A stretch of DNA of 64,000 nt from Curtobacterium sp. MCJR17_020 (GCF_003234365.2 NZ_CP126260.1:1674001-1738000); one strand, 5' to 3'; numbered from the stretch's first letter, positions 7,567 through 16,355 are shown. Made by a program: numbers and translations. The notes: generated from the letters alone by a model not told the origin.

Positions 7567-8622
7567 ATGGACTCCTTCCCCGCTGGCCGTGGCTACCTCG
7601 CGGCGTGCACCGCCGGTCTGCCGACCCGGGCCACGCTCGCCGCCCAGCGGGCTGACCTCGACGCATGGTCCCGCGCCGAGACCTCGCCGGCCCACTACGG
7701 GGCGTTGGTCGAGGAGGGCCGCGCGCTGTTCGCCGCCCTCGTCGGGGTGCCGGTGACCCACGTGGCGACCGGCTCGCAGACCTCGGTGATGGCCGCGGTC
7801 GTCGCCGACGCCCTGCCGGACGGAGCCGAGGTAGTCGTCCCCGACGGCGACTTCAGCTCGGTCGTCTTCCCGTTCCTCGCCCAGGCGCACCGTGGCGTCC
7901 GCGTCCGGCACGTCCCGCTCGACCGGCTCGCCACGTCCGTCGGGCCCGACACCGCGCTCGTCGCGTGGTCCGCGGTGCAGTCCGCCACGGGCGCGGTCAC
8001 GGACCCCCATCCGGTCGTCGCCGCGGCCCGGCGGGTCGGTGCCCTCACCCTCTGCGACCTCACGCAGGCAGCTGGCGTCCTGCCCGTCGACGCCGCACTG
8101 TTCGACGTGACGCTCACGCACGCCTACAAGTGGCTCTGCGCACCGCGGGGGGTCGCCTTCATGACACTCTCCGACACCGCCCTCGGTCGGCTCCGCCCGG
8201 TCCAGGCCGGCTGGTACGCCGGCGCGGACGTGTGGTCGTCCTGCTACGGCCCCGACATGCGCCTGGCCGACGACGCCCGTCGCCTCGACGTCTCGCCGGC
8301 CTGGCAGGCGTGGCCCGGTGCCCTGGCCGCCCTCGAACACGCAGTCGCGCTCGACCAGCAGGCGGTCTGGAGGCACGCCACCGGTCTCGCAGATCGGCTG
8401 TGCGACGCCCTCGGGTCGCCTCGGCAGGGCGACGGGCAGGCGATCGTGACGTTCGCGGACGCCGACGGGTCGGCCCTCCGGGCCCTCACCGCCGCCGGGC
8501 TCACCGCGTCGGGGCGTGCCGGGCGACTCCGGATCGCGTTCCACCTGTGGAACGACGTGACCGACGTGACCGACGTGGCGGACGCGCTGGTCGGGGTCGC
8601 CCCCGCCGCGTCGCGATCGTGA
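7567..8622 (+). CDS. Class V aminotransferase-fold PLP enzyme
   Basis: This 351-residue protein belongs to the fold-type I, class V aminotransferase/cysteine desulfurase superfamily. The PLP-binding Lys is K188 in THAYKWLCAPRG, with the PLP-pyridine Asp at D164 (LCDLTQAAG). Members include cysteine desulfurases, kynureninases, isopenicillin epimerases and EgtE-like lyases. No cysteine desulfurase active-site loop Cys is obvious, so the reaction is unassigned. It is divergent from the LysR gene and therefore probably its target. The start is ATG at 7567; no strong Shine-Dalgarno sequence is visible. Confidence 0.85.
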   Translation: MDSFPAGRGYLAACTAGLPTRATLAAQRADLDAWSRAETSPAHYGALVEEGRALFAALVGVPVTHVATGSQTSVMAAVVADALPDGAEVVVPDGDFSSVVFPFLAQAHRGVRVRHVPLDRLATSVGPDTALVAWSAVQSATGAVTDPHPVVAAARRVGALTLCDLTQAAGVLPVDAALFDVTLTHAYKWLCAPRGVAFMTLSDTALGRLRPVQAGWYAGADVWSSCYGPDMRLADDARRLDVSPAWQAWPGALAALEHAVALDQQAVWRHATGLADRLCDALGSPRQGDGQAIVTFADADGSALRALTAAGLTASGRAGRLRIAFHLWNDVTDVTDVADALVGVAPAASRS

Positions 8623-8729
8623 GGGCGCACGGCGGACGCGGGGCGGGCCTCCCGGGTCACGAACGCCGGTAGTCTTGCCCGGACCGTTTCCGCACCGAGC
8701 ATCCAGCTCGGCGACCTCTGGAGCACCCT

Positions 8730-10115
8730 TTGGCACAGCCCTCCCGTCTCGACAGCGTCATCGCCCTGGCCAAGCGCCGCGGCTTCGTCTTCCAGTCGGG
8801 TGAGATCTACGGTGGTTCCCGCTCCGCGTGGGACTACGGGCCCCTCGGTGTGGAGCTCAAGGAGAACATCAAGCGTCAGTGGTGGCAGCGGTTCGTCCGC
8901 GGCCGCGGCGACATGGTCGGGCTCGACTCCGCCGTCATCCTGCCCCGCAAGGTGTGGGAGGCCTCCGGCCACGTCGCGACCTTCACCGACCCGCTCGTGG
9001 AGTGCCTGCATTGCCACCACCGGTTCCGCGAGGACCACCTGATCGAGGCGTTCGTCGCCAAGAAGGGCCGCGACCCCGAGGGCCGCATGGCCGAGATCGC
9101 CTGCCCGAACTGCGGCACCCGCGGTGAGTGGACCGAGCCCCGTGAGTTCTCCGGGATGCTCAAGACCTACCTCGGCCCGGTCGAGTCGGAAGAGGGCCTG
9201 AACTTCCTGCGCCCCGAGACCGCGCAGGGCATCTTCGTCGACTTCGCGCAGGTCGTCACGACCAGCCGCATGAAGCCCCCGTTCGGCATCGGCCAGGTCG
9301 GCAAGGCGTTCCGCAACGAGATCACGCCCGGCAACTTCATCTTCCGCACCCGCGAGTTCGAGCAGATGGAGATCGAGTACTTCGTGCCGCCGGCCGAGGC
9401 GGGCGAGCACTACGAGCAGTGGATCGCCGACTCGGTCGCGTTCTACACCGACCTCGGCATCGACCCGGAGAACCTGCGCCGCTTCGACGTGCCGGACGGC
9501 GAGCGGGCGCACTACTCCGACGCCACCGCGGACATCGAGTACCGCTTCGGGTTCACCGGATCGGAGTGGGGCGAGCTCATGGGCGTCGCGAACCGCACCG
9601 ACTTCGACCTCAACAACCACATCGAGTCGTCCGGCCAGGACCTGCGCTTCTTCGACCAGGCCGCCAACGAGAAGTACGTGCCGTACGTCATCGAGCCGTC
9701 CTTCGGCCTGACCCGTGCGCTCATGGCGTTCCTGCTCGACTCGTACCACGAGGACGAGGCACCGAACGCGAAGGGCGGCGTCGACAAGCGCACCGTGCTG
9801 CGGCTCGACCCGCGTCTGGCGCCCGTCAAGGCCGCGGTGCTGCCGCTGTCGCGCAACGAGCAGCTCTCGCCGGTCGCGCGCGGTCTGGCCGACGACCTGC
9901 GCAAGAACTGGAACGTGGACTTCGACGACGCCGGTGCGATCGGCCGTCGCTACCGTCGCCACGACGAGATCGGTACGCCGTTCTGCATCACGGTCGACTT
10001 CGACACGCTCGAGGACAAGGCCGTGACGGTGCGCGAGCGCGACACGATGGCGCAGGAGCGGGTCGCCCTCGACCAGCTGCAGGGCTACCTGGCGCAGCGC
10101 CTGCTCGGCGCGTAG
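8730..10115 (+). CDS. glyS: Glycine--tRNA ligase (dimeric class II)
   Basis: This is a 461-residue alpha2-type glycyl-tRNA synthetase (actinobacterial/eukaryotic type, not the alpha/beta two-subunit form). It has the GSRSAWDYGPLGVELKENIK N-terminal motif, a zinc-binding pair CLHC and CPNC near residues 93 and 129, class II motif 2 with FRTREFEQMEIEYF, and motif 3 FGLTRALMAFL. The C-terminal anticodon-binding domain is complete. The start codon is TTG: it gives MAQPSRLDSVIALAKRRGFVFQSG, which matches the family, and there is no better ATG or GTG. A GGTAGTCTTG element lies about 60 nt upstream as a possible -10 region. Confidence 0.95.
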   Translation: MAQPSRLDSVIALAKRRGFVFQSGEIYGGSRSAWDYGPLGVELKENIKRQWWQRFVRGRGDMVGLDSAVILPRKVWEASGHVATFTDPLVECLHCHHRFREDHLIEAFVAKKGRDPEGRMAEIACPNCGTRGEWTEPREFSGMLKTYLGPVESEEGLNFLRPETAQGIFVDFAQVVTTSRMKPPFGIGQVGKAFRNEITPGNFIFRTREFEQMEIEYFVPPAEAGEHYEQWIADSVAFYTDLGIDPENLRRFDVPDGERAHYSDATADIEYRFGFTGSEWGELMGVANRTDFDLNNHIESSGQDLRFFDQAANEKYVPYVIEPSFGLTRALMAFLLDSYHEDEAPNAKGGVDKRTVLRLDPRLAPVKAAVLPLSRNEQLSPVARGLADDLRKNWNVDFDDAGAIGRRYRRHDEIGTPFCITVDFDTLEDKAVTVRERDTMAQERVALDQLQGYLAQRLLGA

Positions 10116-10142
10116 GGGTTTCGCGGGCGTCGCGGCGCGTCG

Positions 10143-10202
10143 GAACCAGGTTCCGGACACAGCACCACGAAGATCCACGGTGCGGTGTCCGGAACCAGGT
10201 TC
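10143..10202. terminator. Hairpin after glyS with GGAACCAGGTTCC arms
   Basis: GAACCAGGTTCCGGACAC (10143-10160) pairs with GTGTCCGGAACCAGGTTC (10185-10202) with one mismatch. An inner GCACC/GGTGC pair extends the stem. It separates glyS from the DsbA-like gene. Confidence 0.65.
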
Positions 10203-10240
10203 GGCGGGAATGCGCGCGCAACGTCCGCGTTGGGATCAGC

Positions 10241-10975
10241 ATGAACGACTCCGTGAAGGTCGATGTCTGGTCGGACATCGCCTGCCCCTGGTGCTACATC
10301 GGCAAGCGCAAGTTCGAGGCCGGCGTCGCCGCGTTCGGCGCCTCGGCGGACGGCCGCCCGGTCGAGGTCGAGTACCACTCCTTCGAGCTCAGCCCGGACA
10401 CCCCCGTCGACTTCGAAGGCACCGAGGCCGAGTTCCTGTCGAACCACAAGGGCATGCCCGTCGAGCAGGCGCAGCAGATGCTCGACCAGGTCACCGGCAT
10501 CGCGGCCTCGGTCGGGCTGGACTACGACTTCGAGGCCATGCACCACACGAACACCGTGAAGGCGCACCAGGTCATCCACCTCGCCAAGCAGCACGGCAAG
10601 CAGCTCGACATGGTCGAGCGCCTGTTCACCGCCTACTTCGAGCGCGGCGAGCACGTCGGCGACGACGCGACGCTGGCCGACCTGGCCGCCGAGATCGGGC
10701 TCGACCGCGACGAGGTCCTCGCGACGCTCCGTGACGACTCGCAGCTCGCAGCCGTCCGCGCCGACCAGGCCCAGGCGCAGGCCTTCGGCATCAACGGCGT
10801 CCCCTTCTTCGTCATCGACGGCAAGTACGGCGTCTCCGGTGCGCAGGACCCGGCAGCGTTCGAGCAGGTGTTGACGCAGGTCGTCGCGCTGCGCGGGACG
10901 ACTCCGGACGAGGTCGCCTCGGCGACCGAGCGCGCTGCGGACGACGCGAGCGCCGACGTGGCGGCGACCCGATGA
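10241..10975 (+). CDS. DsbA-family oxidoreductase (FrnE-like)
   Basis: The 244-residue protein has a thioredoxin fold with active site CPWC at residues 15-18 (VWSDIACPWCYIG), an inserted helical domain in the middle, and the cis-Pro loop INGVPFFVI near residue 190. FrnE-like DsbA proteins are cytoplasmic disulfide or selenodisulfide oxidoreductases, some linked to oxidative stress; there is no signal peptide here. ATG at 10241 gives MNDSVKVDVWSD. The C-terminal 30 residues are an Ala/Glu-rich tail. It overlaps the next small frame by ATGA. Confidence 0.93.
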   Translation: MNDSVKVDVWSDIACPWCYIGKRKFEAGVAAFGASADGRPVEVEYHSFELSPDTPVDFEGTEAEFLSNHKGMPVEQAQQMLDQVTGIAASVGLDYDFEAMHHTNTVKAHQVIHLAKQHGKQLDMVERLFTAYFERGEHVGDDATLADLAAEIGLDRDEVLATLRDDSQLAAVRADQAQAQAFGINGVPFFVIDGKYGVSGAQDPAAFEQVLTQVVALRGTTPDEVASATERAADDASADVAATR

Positions 10976-11181
10976 CGGGCGCGACGGTCGCCGTCGGGGG
11001 TGGGGCGGGCCTCCCGTCCGCCGCGTCGGTCCCGGATGCGATCTCCGGTCTGGAGGCGCGCCCCGGCCTGCTCACGCTGGTCACGCCCGGCGGTGCGCCG
11101 GTCTGCGACGGCGATTCGTGCCTGATCGACGCCGGATCGTTCGCCGGTGCCGAGGGCGACTGGACCGAGGTTCCGGACTGA
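10972..11181 (+). CDS. Small hypothetical protein coupled to the DsbA-like gene
   Basis: A 69-residue frame starts at an ATG that overlaps the DsbA-like stop by ATGA and ends just before a very strong terminator, so it sits where a translationally coupled gene should. The C-terminal half (LLTLVTPGGAPVCDGDSCLI) has two Cys residues and looks protein-like. The N-terminal GGGAGLPSA segment is encoded by a copy of the GC-rich GGCGGGCCTCCCG repeat, which raises doubt. I recognise no family. It could be a real small protein or a chance frame. Confidence 0.5.
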   Translation: MTGATVAVGGGAGLPSAASVPDAISGLEARPGLLTLVTPGGAPVCDGDSCLIDAGSFAGAEGDWTEVPD

Positions 11182-11216
11182 CGGTTCCGTCGGTCGCGCG
11201 CCGCGCGCTGGTGCCG

Positions 11217-11280
11217 TCGCGCCCCCGTGCTGTCGTCGCGCCCCGACTCTGCGGGGCGCGACGACAGCACGGGGGCGCGA
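11217..11280. terminator. 28-bp perfect stem bidirectional terminator
   Basis: Positions 11217-11244 are exactly complementary to 11253-11280 around an 8-nt loop GACTCTGC; the arms contain CCCGTGCTGTCGTCGCGCCC. It lies between two convergent genes (stops at 11181 and 11301) and can serve both strands. Confidence 0.85.
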
Positions 11281-11300
11281 TCCGTCGGTCGCCGGATCGA

Positions 11301-11786
11301 TCAGTCGCGCTGCGGTTCCTCGTCGGTGATGTCGGTGACCGTCGCGCCGTAGGCGGCGACGAGGTCGTCGGCGTCGACGAAGGCGCTCGCGCCGTGCCGG
11401 CCCGCGCCGAGGGCGACCCGTCGACCGACGATGCGTTCGTCGGCGTAGACGGGCAGGTCGCCGGTCGCTCCGATGGGCGTGATGGTGCCGCGTTCGTAGC
11501 CCGACGCCTGGAGCGCGGTCGCCGCGTCGGGCATCGAGAGCTTGTTCACCCCGACGACGGTGCGGAGCTTCTTCCACGCGATGCTCCGTCCGCCCGGGAC
11601 GAGCGCGAGCAGGAAGCCGCCGTCGTGGCGCTTCACGACGAGCGTCTTGACGATGTCGCCGGGGTCGATGCCGAGCAGTCCGGCAGCCTGCTGCAGGGAG
11701 TCCGCGGCGGGGCGTTCGACGACCTCGACCGTCAGGCCGCGGGCTGCTGCGTCGGTGTCGAACCGGGTGCTGGCGTCGATCGTCAT
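11301..11786 (-). CDS. YbaK/EbsC-type Cys-tRNA(Pro) deacylase
   Basis: A 161-residue member of the YbaK/aminoacyl-tRNA deacylase family, which hydrolyses mischarged tRNAs such as Cys-tRNA(Pro). The family patterns IVKTLVVK, ALVPG and the GYERGTITPIG loop with the conserved Gly-rich turn are visible. The ATG at 11786 gives MTIDASTRFDTDAAARGL, typical for the family; an in-frame start 24 nt upstream adds only MLAGSVLP. TAGCGT sits 7 nt before the ATG with no Shine-Dalgarno sequence, suggesting a leaderless mRNA. It is divergent from dusB. Confidence 0.9.
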   Translation of the reverse strand: MTIDASTRFDTDAAARGLTVEVVERPAADSLQQAAGLLGIDPGDIVKTLVVKRHDGGFLLALVPGGRSIAWKKLRTVVGVNKLSMPDAATALQASGYERGTITPIGATGDLPVYADERIVGRRVALGAGRHGASAFVDADDLVAAYGATVTDITDEEPQRD

Positions 11787-11833
11787 GGGGAGAACGCTAC
11801 CGGCGAGCACCGACGTGGGAGGATGGAACAGGT

Positions 11834-12988
11834 ATGACGATCACACAAGCCCCAGCACGGCCTCTGCGCATCGGCCCGATCGAGGTCGACGTGCCGGTCG
11901 TGCTCGCGCCCATGGCGGGCATCACGAACATGGCGTACCGCCGGCTCTGCCGCGAGTACGGCGCCGGTCTCTACGTCTGCGAGATGATCACCTCGCGCGC
12001 ACTGGTCGAACGCACCCCCGTGTCGATGCAGCTCATCCAGCACCACGAGTCCGAGACCCCGCGGTCGATCCAGCTGTACGGCGTCGAGCCGAACACCGTG
12101 GCCGAGGCCGCTTCGATCCTGGTGGGCGAGGACCGTGCCGACCACATCGACCTGAACTTCGGCTGCCCGGTGCCCAAGGTCACCCGCAAGGGCGGCGGGG
12201 CGGCCCTGCCCTGGAAGCTCGAGCTGTTCCGCGAACTCGTCACGAAGACCGTCCGCGCCGCAGGGAACGTGCCGGTCACCGTGAAGATGCGCAAGGGCAT
12301 CGACGAGGACCACCTGACCTACCTCGACGCCGCCCGCATCGCGCGGGACGCCGGCGTCGCCGCGGTGTCGCTGCACGCCCGCACGGCGAACGAGCACTAC
12401 TCCGGTTACGCCGACTGGTCGGCGATCGCGACGCTGAAGGAGACCGTCACCGACATCCCGATCCTCGGCAACGGGGACATCTGGTCGGCTGCCGACGCCC
12501 TGCGGATGGTCGACGAGACCGGCGTCGACGGCGTCGTCGTCGGACGCGGGTGCCTCGGGCGTCCGTGGCTGTTCGGCGACCTGGCTGCGGCGTTCCGCGG
12601 CGAAGGGCTGCGGTACATGCCGACCCTGGGCGAGGTCGCCGACGGGTTCCGCCGGCACGCCGAACTGCTCGTCGAGTTCTTCGGGTCCGAAGACCACGGC
12701 TGCCGCGACGCCCGCAAGCACGTGGCCTGGTACTTCAAGGGGTACCCGATCGGCAGCGACGTGCGGTCCGGTCTCGCGCTGTCGTCGAGCCTGCAGGAGA
12801 TCGACGACCTGCTCGGCCAGCTCGACCGCGACGCACCGTACCCGGGCGACGGCGCCGAGGGCCCCCGTGGTCGCTCCGGCAACCCCAAGCGCACCGCCCT
12901 GCCCGACCGCTGGCTCGAGTCCCGCGACGTCGACAGCGAGTTCCGCAAGGTCCTCGCCGCCGCCGAGCTGCACCACAGCGGCGGATGA
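11834..12988 (+). CDS. dusB: tRNA-dihydrouridine synthase
   Basis: A 384-residue TIM-barrel FMN enzyme that reduces uridine to dihydrouridine in tRNA. It shows the FMN-binding start VVLAPMAGITNMAYR (about 22-36), the catalytic Cys111 in LNFGCPVPKV, VKMRKG and the C-terminal VVVGRGCLGRPWLF phosphate-binding loop. The dusB symbol follows common annotation; subfamily (DusA/B/C) specificity is not proven. A GGAGG-like sequence precedes the ATG. It overlaps dgt by ATGA and is the first of two coupled genes. Confidence 0.94.
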   Translation: MTITQAPARPLRIGPIEVDVPVVLAPMAGITNMAYRRLCREYGAGLYVCEMITSRALVERTPVSMQLIQHHESETPRSIQLYGVEPNTVAEAASILVGEDRADHIDLNFGCPVPKVTRKGGGAALPWKLELFRELVTKTVRAAGNVPVTVKMRKGIDEDHLTYLDAARIARDAGVAAVSLHARTANEHYSGYADWSAIATLKETVTDIPILGNGDIWSAADALRMVDETGVDGVVVGRGCLGRPWLFGDLAAAFRGEGLRYMPTLGEVADGFRRHAELLVEFFGSEDHGCRDARKHVAWYFKGYPIGSDVRSGLALSSSLQEIDDLLGQLDRDAPYPGDGAEGPRGRSGNPKRTALPDRWLESRDVDSEFRKVLAAAELHHSGG

Positions 12989-14319
12989 GCGCCACCGCCT
13001 CGTACGGCCCGGCCGACGCCGAGCGCTGGCTCCCCGAGGAGCACGGCAACCGGCGATCGGACTTCGCCCGTGACCGCGCACGGCTGCTGCACTCCAGCGC
13101 GCTGCGACGCCTCGCCGCCAAGACCCAGGTGCTCAGCCCGACGACCGGGCTCGACTTCGCCCGCAACCGCCTGACCCACTCGCTCGAGGTGGCGCAGGTC
13201 GGTCGCGAGCTCGCGGACTCGTTGGGCCTCGACCCCGACGTGGTGGACACCGCGTGTCTGGCGCACGACATCGGCCACCCGCCCTTCGGCCACAACGGTG
13301 AGACCGCCGTCAACGCCTGGGCCGCCGGCATCGGCGGGTTCGAGGGCAACGCGCAGACGCTGCGGCTGCTCACCCGGCTCGAGCCGAAGGTGTACGGACT
13401 CCGTCCGGGGTCGGGCGCCGCTGGCGCGGGGGCGGGGGCTGGCGCTGGCGCTGGCGTCGAGCGTCCCTTCGGGCTGAACCTGACCCGCGCGTCGCTCGAC
13501 GCCAGCTGCAAGTACCCGTGGCCGGCCGCGCAAGGTGTCTCCGAGTCGTCATCGGGTCGGACCAAGTTCGGCTTCTACGACGACGACCACGACGCCTTCG
13601 AGTGGCTCCGCGCCGGGGCGCCCCGGCGGCAGCGGTGCATCGAAGCGCAGGTCATGGACCTGTCCGACGACATCGCGTACTCGGTGCACGACTTCGAGGA
13701 CGCCGTCGTCGCCGGGTTCATCGACGTCGCGGCGCTCGGCGACCGGGTCGGCGAGAACGACATCGTCACCGCGATGCACGCGTGGGTGGGTGACGACCTG
13801 AGTCGTGAGGAACTGCTCGAGGCGTTCGACCGCCTCCGGGCCCTGCCGCTCTGGATGACCTCGTACGACGGGTCCCGGCGCGACGCAGCGCACCTGAAGA
13901 ACCTGACCTCGCAGCTGATCGGACGCTTCGCGCGGACGGCGACGGCCGCGACCCGCGAGTCCTACGCCTCCGGGTCCCTGGTCCGGTTCGCGGCGTCGGT
14001 GGTGACACCGCCGGAGATCATCGGCGAGATCGCGGTCCTCAAGGGCATCGTGGCGGCGTTCGTGATGACGCAGGGCGACCGGCAGCCCGTGTACGAAGAC
14101 CAGCGTCGGATCCTGACGGAGCTGCTCGACGCCCTGGCGGCGTCAGGTGCGTCGGATCTCGAGCCCGGCTTCGCGGCCGACTGGCGTGCGGCGTCCGACG
14201 ACGACGGGCGACTCCGCGCCGTGGTCGACCAGGTCGCGAGCCTGACGGACCAAGGGGCGATCGCCTGGCACCGTCGGTTGGTCGTCGGTGAGCGGGAAGC
14301 GGTCCACATCCCGGTGTGA
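12985..14319 (+). CDS. dgt: Deoxyguanosinetriphosphate triphosphohydrolase-like protein
   Basis: A 444-residue HD-domain dNTP triphosphohydrolase. It has RLTHSLEVAQVGRELA, then CLAHDIGHPPFGHNGE with the metal-binding H..HD cluster, and a later D in SDDIAYSVHDFEDA. The family converts dGTP/dNTPs to nucleoside plus triphosphate and helps control dNTP pools. Around residues 142-160 there is an Ala-Gly run (AAGAGAGAGAGAG) encoded by GGCGCTGGCGC-type repeats (about 13415-13460). It is likely a length-variable linker before the FGLNLTRASLDA motif. The gene is coupled to dusB and lies upstream of dnaG, the usual actinobacterial order. Confidence 0.94.
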   Translation: MSATASYGPADAERWLPEEHGNRRSDFARDRARLLHSSALRRLAAKTQVLSPTTGLDFARNRLTHSLEVAQVGRELADSLGLDPDVVDTACLAHDIGHPPFGHNGETAVNAWAAGIGGFEGNAQTLRLLTRLEPKVYGLRPGSGAAGAGAGAGAGAGVERPFGLNLTRASLDASCKYPWPAAQGVSESSSGRTKFGFYDDDHDAFEWLRAGAPRRQRCIEAQVMDLSDDIAYSVHDFEDAVVAGFIDVAALGDRVGENDIVTAMHAWVGDDLSREELLEAFDRLRALPLWMTSYDGSRRDAAHLKNLTSQLIGRFARTATAATRESYASGSLVRFAASVVTPPEIIGEIAVLKGIVAAFVMTQGDRQPVYEDQRRILTELLDALAASGASDLEPGFAADWRAASDDDGRLRAVVDQVASLTDQGAIAWHRRLVVGEREAVHIPV

Positions 14320-14337
14320 GCGGGGTGCTCCGTCGGC

Positions 14338-14409
14338 CTCGGTGGCTCGTCCACGTCTCGGGGCCGCGGTCGGCTCGGTGGCTCGTCCACATCTCGGGGC
14401 CGCGGTCGG
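14338..14409. repeat. 36-bp tandem direct repeat before dnaG
   Basis: Two adjacent 36-bp copies (14338-14373 and 14374-14409) differ at one base. Each contains GGCTCGTCCAC and TCTCGGGGCCGCGGTCGG. It occupies most of the 122-nt dgt-dnaG gap. Confidence 0.9.
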
Positions 14410-14441
14410 CCGAGGTCGGTCCCACGAACTAGGATCAGAGG

Positions 14442-16355
14442 GTGGCTGGCAGGATCGCGCGGAACGACATCGACGAGGTCCGCTCGCGTGTCAACATCGC
14501 CGACGTCGTCGGCGACTACGTCACGCTGAAGAACGCGGGCGTCGGCTCGATGAAGGGGCTCTGCCCCTTCCACGACGAACGCTCTCCGTCGTTCCACGTC
14601 CGGCCCCAGGTCGGCCGGTACCACTGTTTCGGCTGCGGTGAGGACGGCGACGTGTTCAGCTTCATCATGGCGCAGGACCACACCACCTTCGCCGAGGCCG
14701 TCGAGCGCATGGCCGCGAAGATCGGCTTCACCCTGCACTACGAAGAGGGCGACGGGCCGCGCACCGACTACAACACCCGCGCCCGGCTGATCGCGGCCAA
14801 CGAAGCCGCGCTCGAGTTCTACACGGCGCAGCTCACCACCGCCGCGGCGGACCCCGCACGGCGGTTCCTGGGGGAGCGCGGGTTCGACCCCTCGTCGGCG
14901 CAGCACTTCGGTGTCGGCTTCGCCCCGAAGTCGTACGACATGCTCAAGGACCACCTGCGCGGTCGGGGCTTCACGCTCGAGGAACTCACCTCGGCCGGGC
15001 TCGTCAGCCAGGGCGACCGATCGCCGTACGACCGGTTCCGCGGGCGCCTCATGTGGCCGATCCGCGACGTCACCGGGGCGACGATCGGGTTCGGTGCCCG
15101 TCGCCTGCTCGAGGACGACAAGGGGCCGAAGTACCTCAACACGCCCGAGACCCCGATCTACCACAAGAGCCAGGTGCTCTACGGGCTCGACCTGGCCCGC
15201 CGCGACATCTCGAAGCAGAAGCAGGTCGTGATCGTCGAGGGCTACACCGACGTCATGGCCTGCCACGTCGCCGGCATCACCACCGCGGTCGCCACGTGCG
15301 GCACCTCGTTCGGCGTCGACCACATCAAGGTGCTGCGCCCGATGCTCGGCGACCTGGCAGGCGCCGACCCGAACGCCAACGGTGAGGTCGTCTTCACCTT
15401 CGACCCGGACGAGGCCGGACAGCGTGCCGCATCCCGCGCCTTCGCCGAGGAACAGCGGTTCGCCGCCCAGACCTTCGTCGCCGTGGCGCCCGGTGGCCTC
15501 GACCCGTGCGACCTCCGGCTCGCCCGCGGCGACGACGCCATCCGCCGCCTGATCACGAACAAGCGCCCGATGTTCGAGTTCATGATCCGCCGCACGTTGG
15601 AGGGCCACGACCTCGAGACGGTCGAGGGCCGCGTCAGCGCCCTCCGCGCCGCCGCGCCCGTGCTCGCCGGCATCCGCGACCGCTCGCTCACCCAGGGCTA
15701 CGTCCGCGAGCTCGCCGGCTGGCTCGGCATGGACATGCCAGAGGTCCGTCGATCGGTCGAGACCGCGCGTCGGCGTGCGGGGTCGACGGACGATCGGTCA
15801 GGAGGCCCGGGGCGCGACGGTCGCGCCGGTCACGCCACCGACGGGGCTGGTGTGGTCGAGGAGCCCGTCGCCGGGATCCGCTCGCTGCCGAACGACCCGA
15901 TCAGCCGCATGGAGCGCGACGCCGTCATGGCGATGGTGCAGCAGCCGACCTCGGTCGGAGCGCCGCTGCTCGGGCTCGCCGCATCCGCCACGTTCTCGGC
16001 GCCGATGCTCGCCGTCGTGCGGGACGCCGTGGTCGCCAACGTCGACGTGATCGGGGCGGGGGACTGGCTCGACCGGTTGCTCGCCGACGTGCCGACCCCG
16101 TTGCGCACCCTGACGCACGAGCTGGCCTTGGCACCGATCCCCGCGCGCAACGCCGAAGACCTCGCCGCGTACTGCCGGAGCATCGTCGTCGCCCTGGTCG
16201 AGCGCGACCTGCTCGCCCGCAAGGCCTCGTTGCTCGGACAACTGCAGCGTGCGGACCCGCACGAGCAGGCCGAGCGGCGCGCCGAGATCCAGCGGCAGCT
16301 CGTGGACATCGACGCGCAGCGCATGCGGCTCCGCGCCGACGCCGAGGCGTCCTAG
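14442..16355 (+). CDS. dnaG: DNA primase
   Basis: The 637-residue protein makes RNA primers for replication. Visible parts are the N-terminal zinc finger (C41, H44, C62, C65 in CPFH and CFGC), the RNA polymerase domain, the TOPRIM core with EGYTDVMACHVAG and FDPDEAG, and a C-terminal helicase-binding region rich in Arg/Ala. The start is GTG at 14442, giving MAGRIARNDIDEVRSRV, the expected N-terminus. TAGGAT lies 6 nt before the GTG, with no Shine-Dalgarno sequence, so the mRNA is probably leaderless. The promoter must then overlap the 36-bp direct repeat. Confidence 0.97.
   Translation: MAGRIARNDIDEVRSRVNIADVVGDYVTLKNAGVGSMKGLCPFHDERSPSFHVRPQVGRYHCFGCGEDGDVFSFIMAQDHTTFAEAVERMAAKIGFTLHYEEGDGPRTDYNTRARLIAANEAALEFYTAQLTTAAADPARRFLGERGFDPSSAQHFGVGFAPKSYDMLKDHLRGRGFTLEELTSAGLVSQGDRSPYDRFRGRLMWPIRDVTGATIGFGARRLLEDDKGPKYLNTPETPIYHKSQVLYGLDLARRDISKQKQVVIVEGYTDVMACHVAGITTAVATCGTSFGVDHIKVLRPMLGDLAGADPNANGEVVFTFDPDEAGQRAASRAFAEEQRFAAQTFVAVAPGGLDPCDLRLARGDDAIRRLITNKRPMFEFMIRRTLEGHDLETVEGRVSALRAAAPVLAGIRDRSLTQGYVRELAGWLGMDMPEVRRSVETARRRAGSTDDRSGGPGRDGRAGHATDGAGVVEEPVAGIRSLPNDPISRMERDAVMAMVQQPTSVGAPLLGLAASATFSAPMLAVVRDAVVANVDVIGAGDWLDRLLADVPTPLRTLTHELALAPIPARNAEDLAAYCRSIVVALVERDLLARKASLLGQLQRADPHEQAERRAEIQRQLVDIDAQRMRLRADAEAS

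Noticed and set aside
8623..8729. T-box riboswitch before glyS
   Set aside because: The spacer of 107 nt is too short, and no T-box consensus or specifier loop is visible.
5470..8736. A very long open frame on the minus strand running across recO, uppS and the aminotransferase gene
   Set aside because: It is antisense to three well-supported genes and its translation is low-complexity Arg/Gly/Pro-rich. Long antisense frames are expected at about 70% G+C with this codon usage.
14338..14409. 36-bp repeats considered as a CRISPR remnant or attachment site
   Set aside because: The copies are directly adjacent with no spacer, there is no integrase or cas gene, and the flanking genes keep their normal order.
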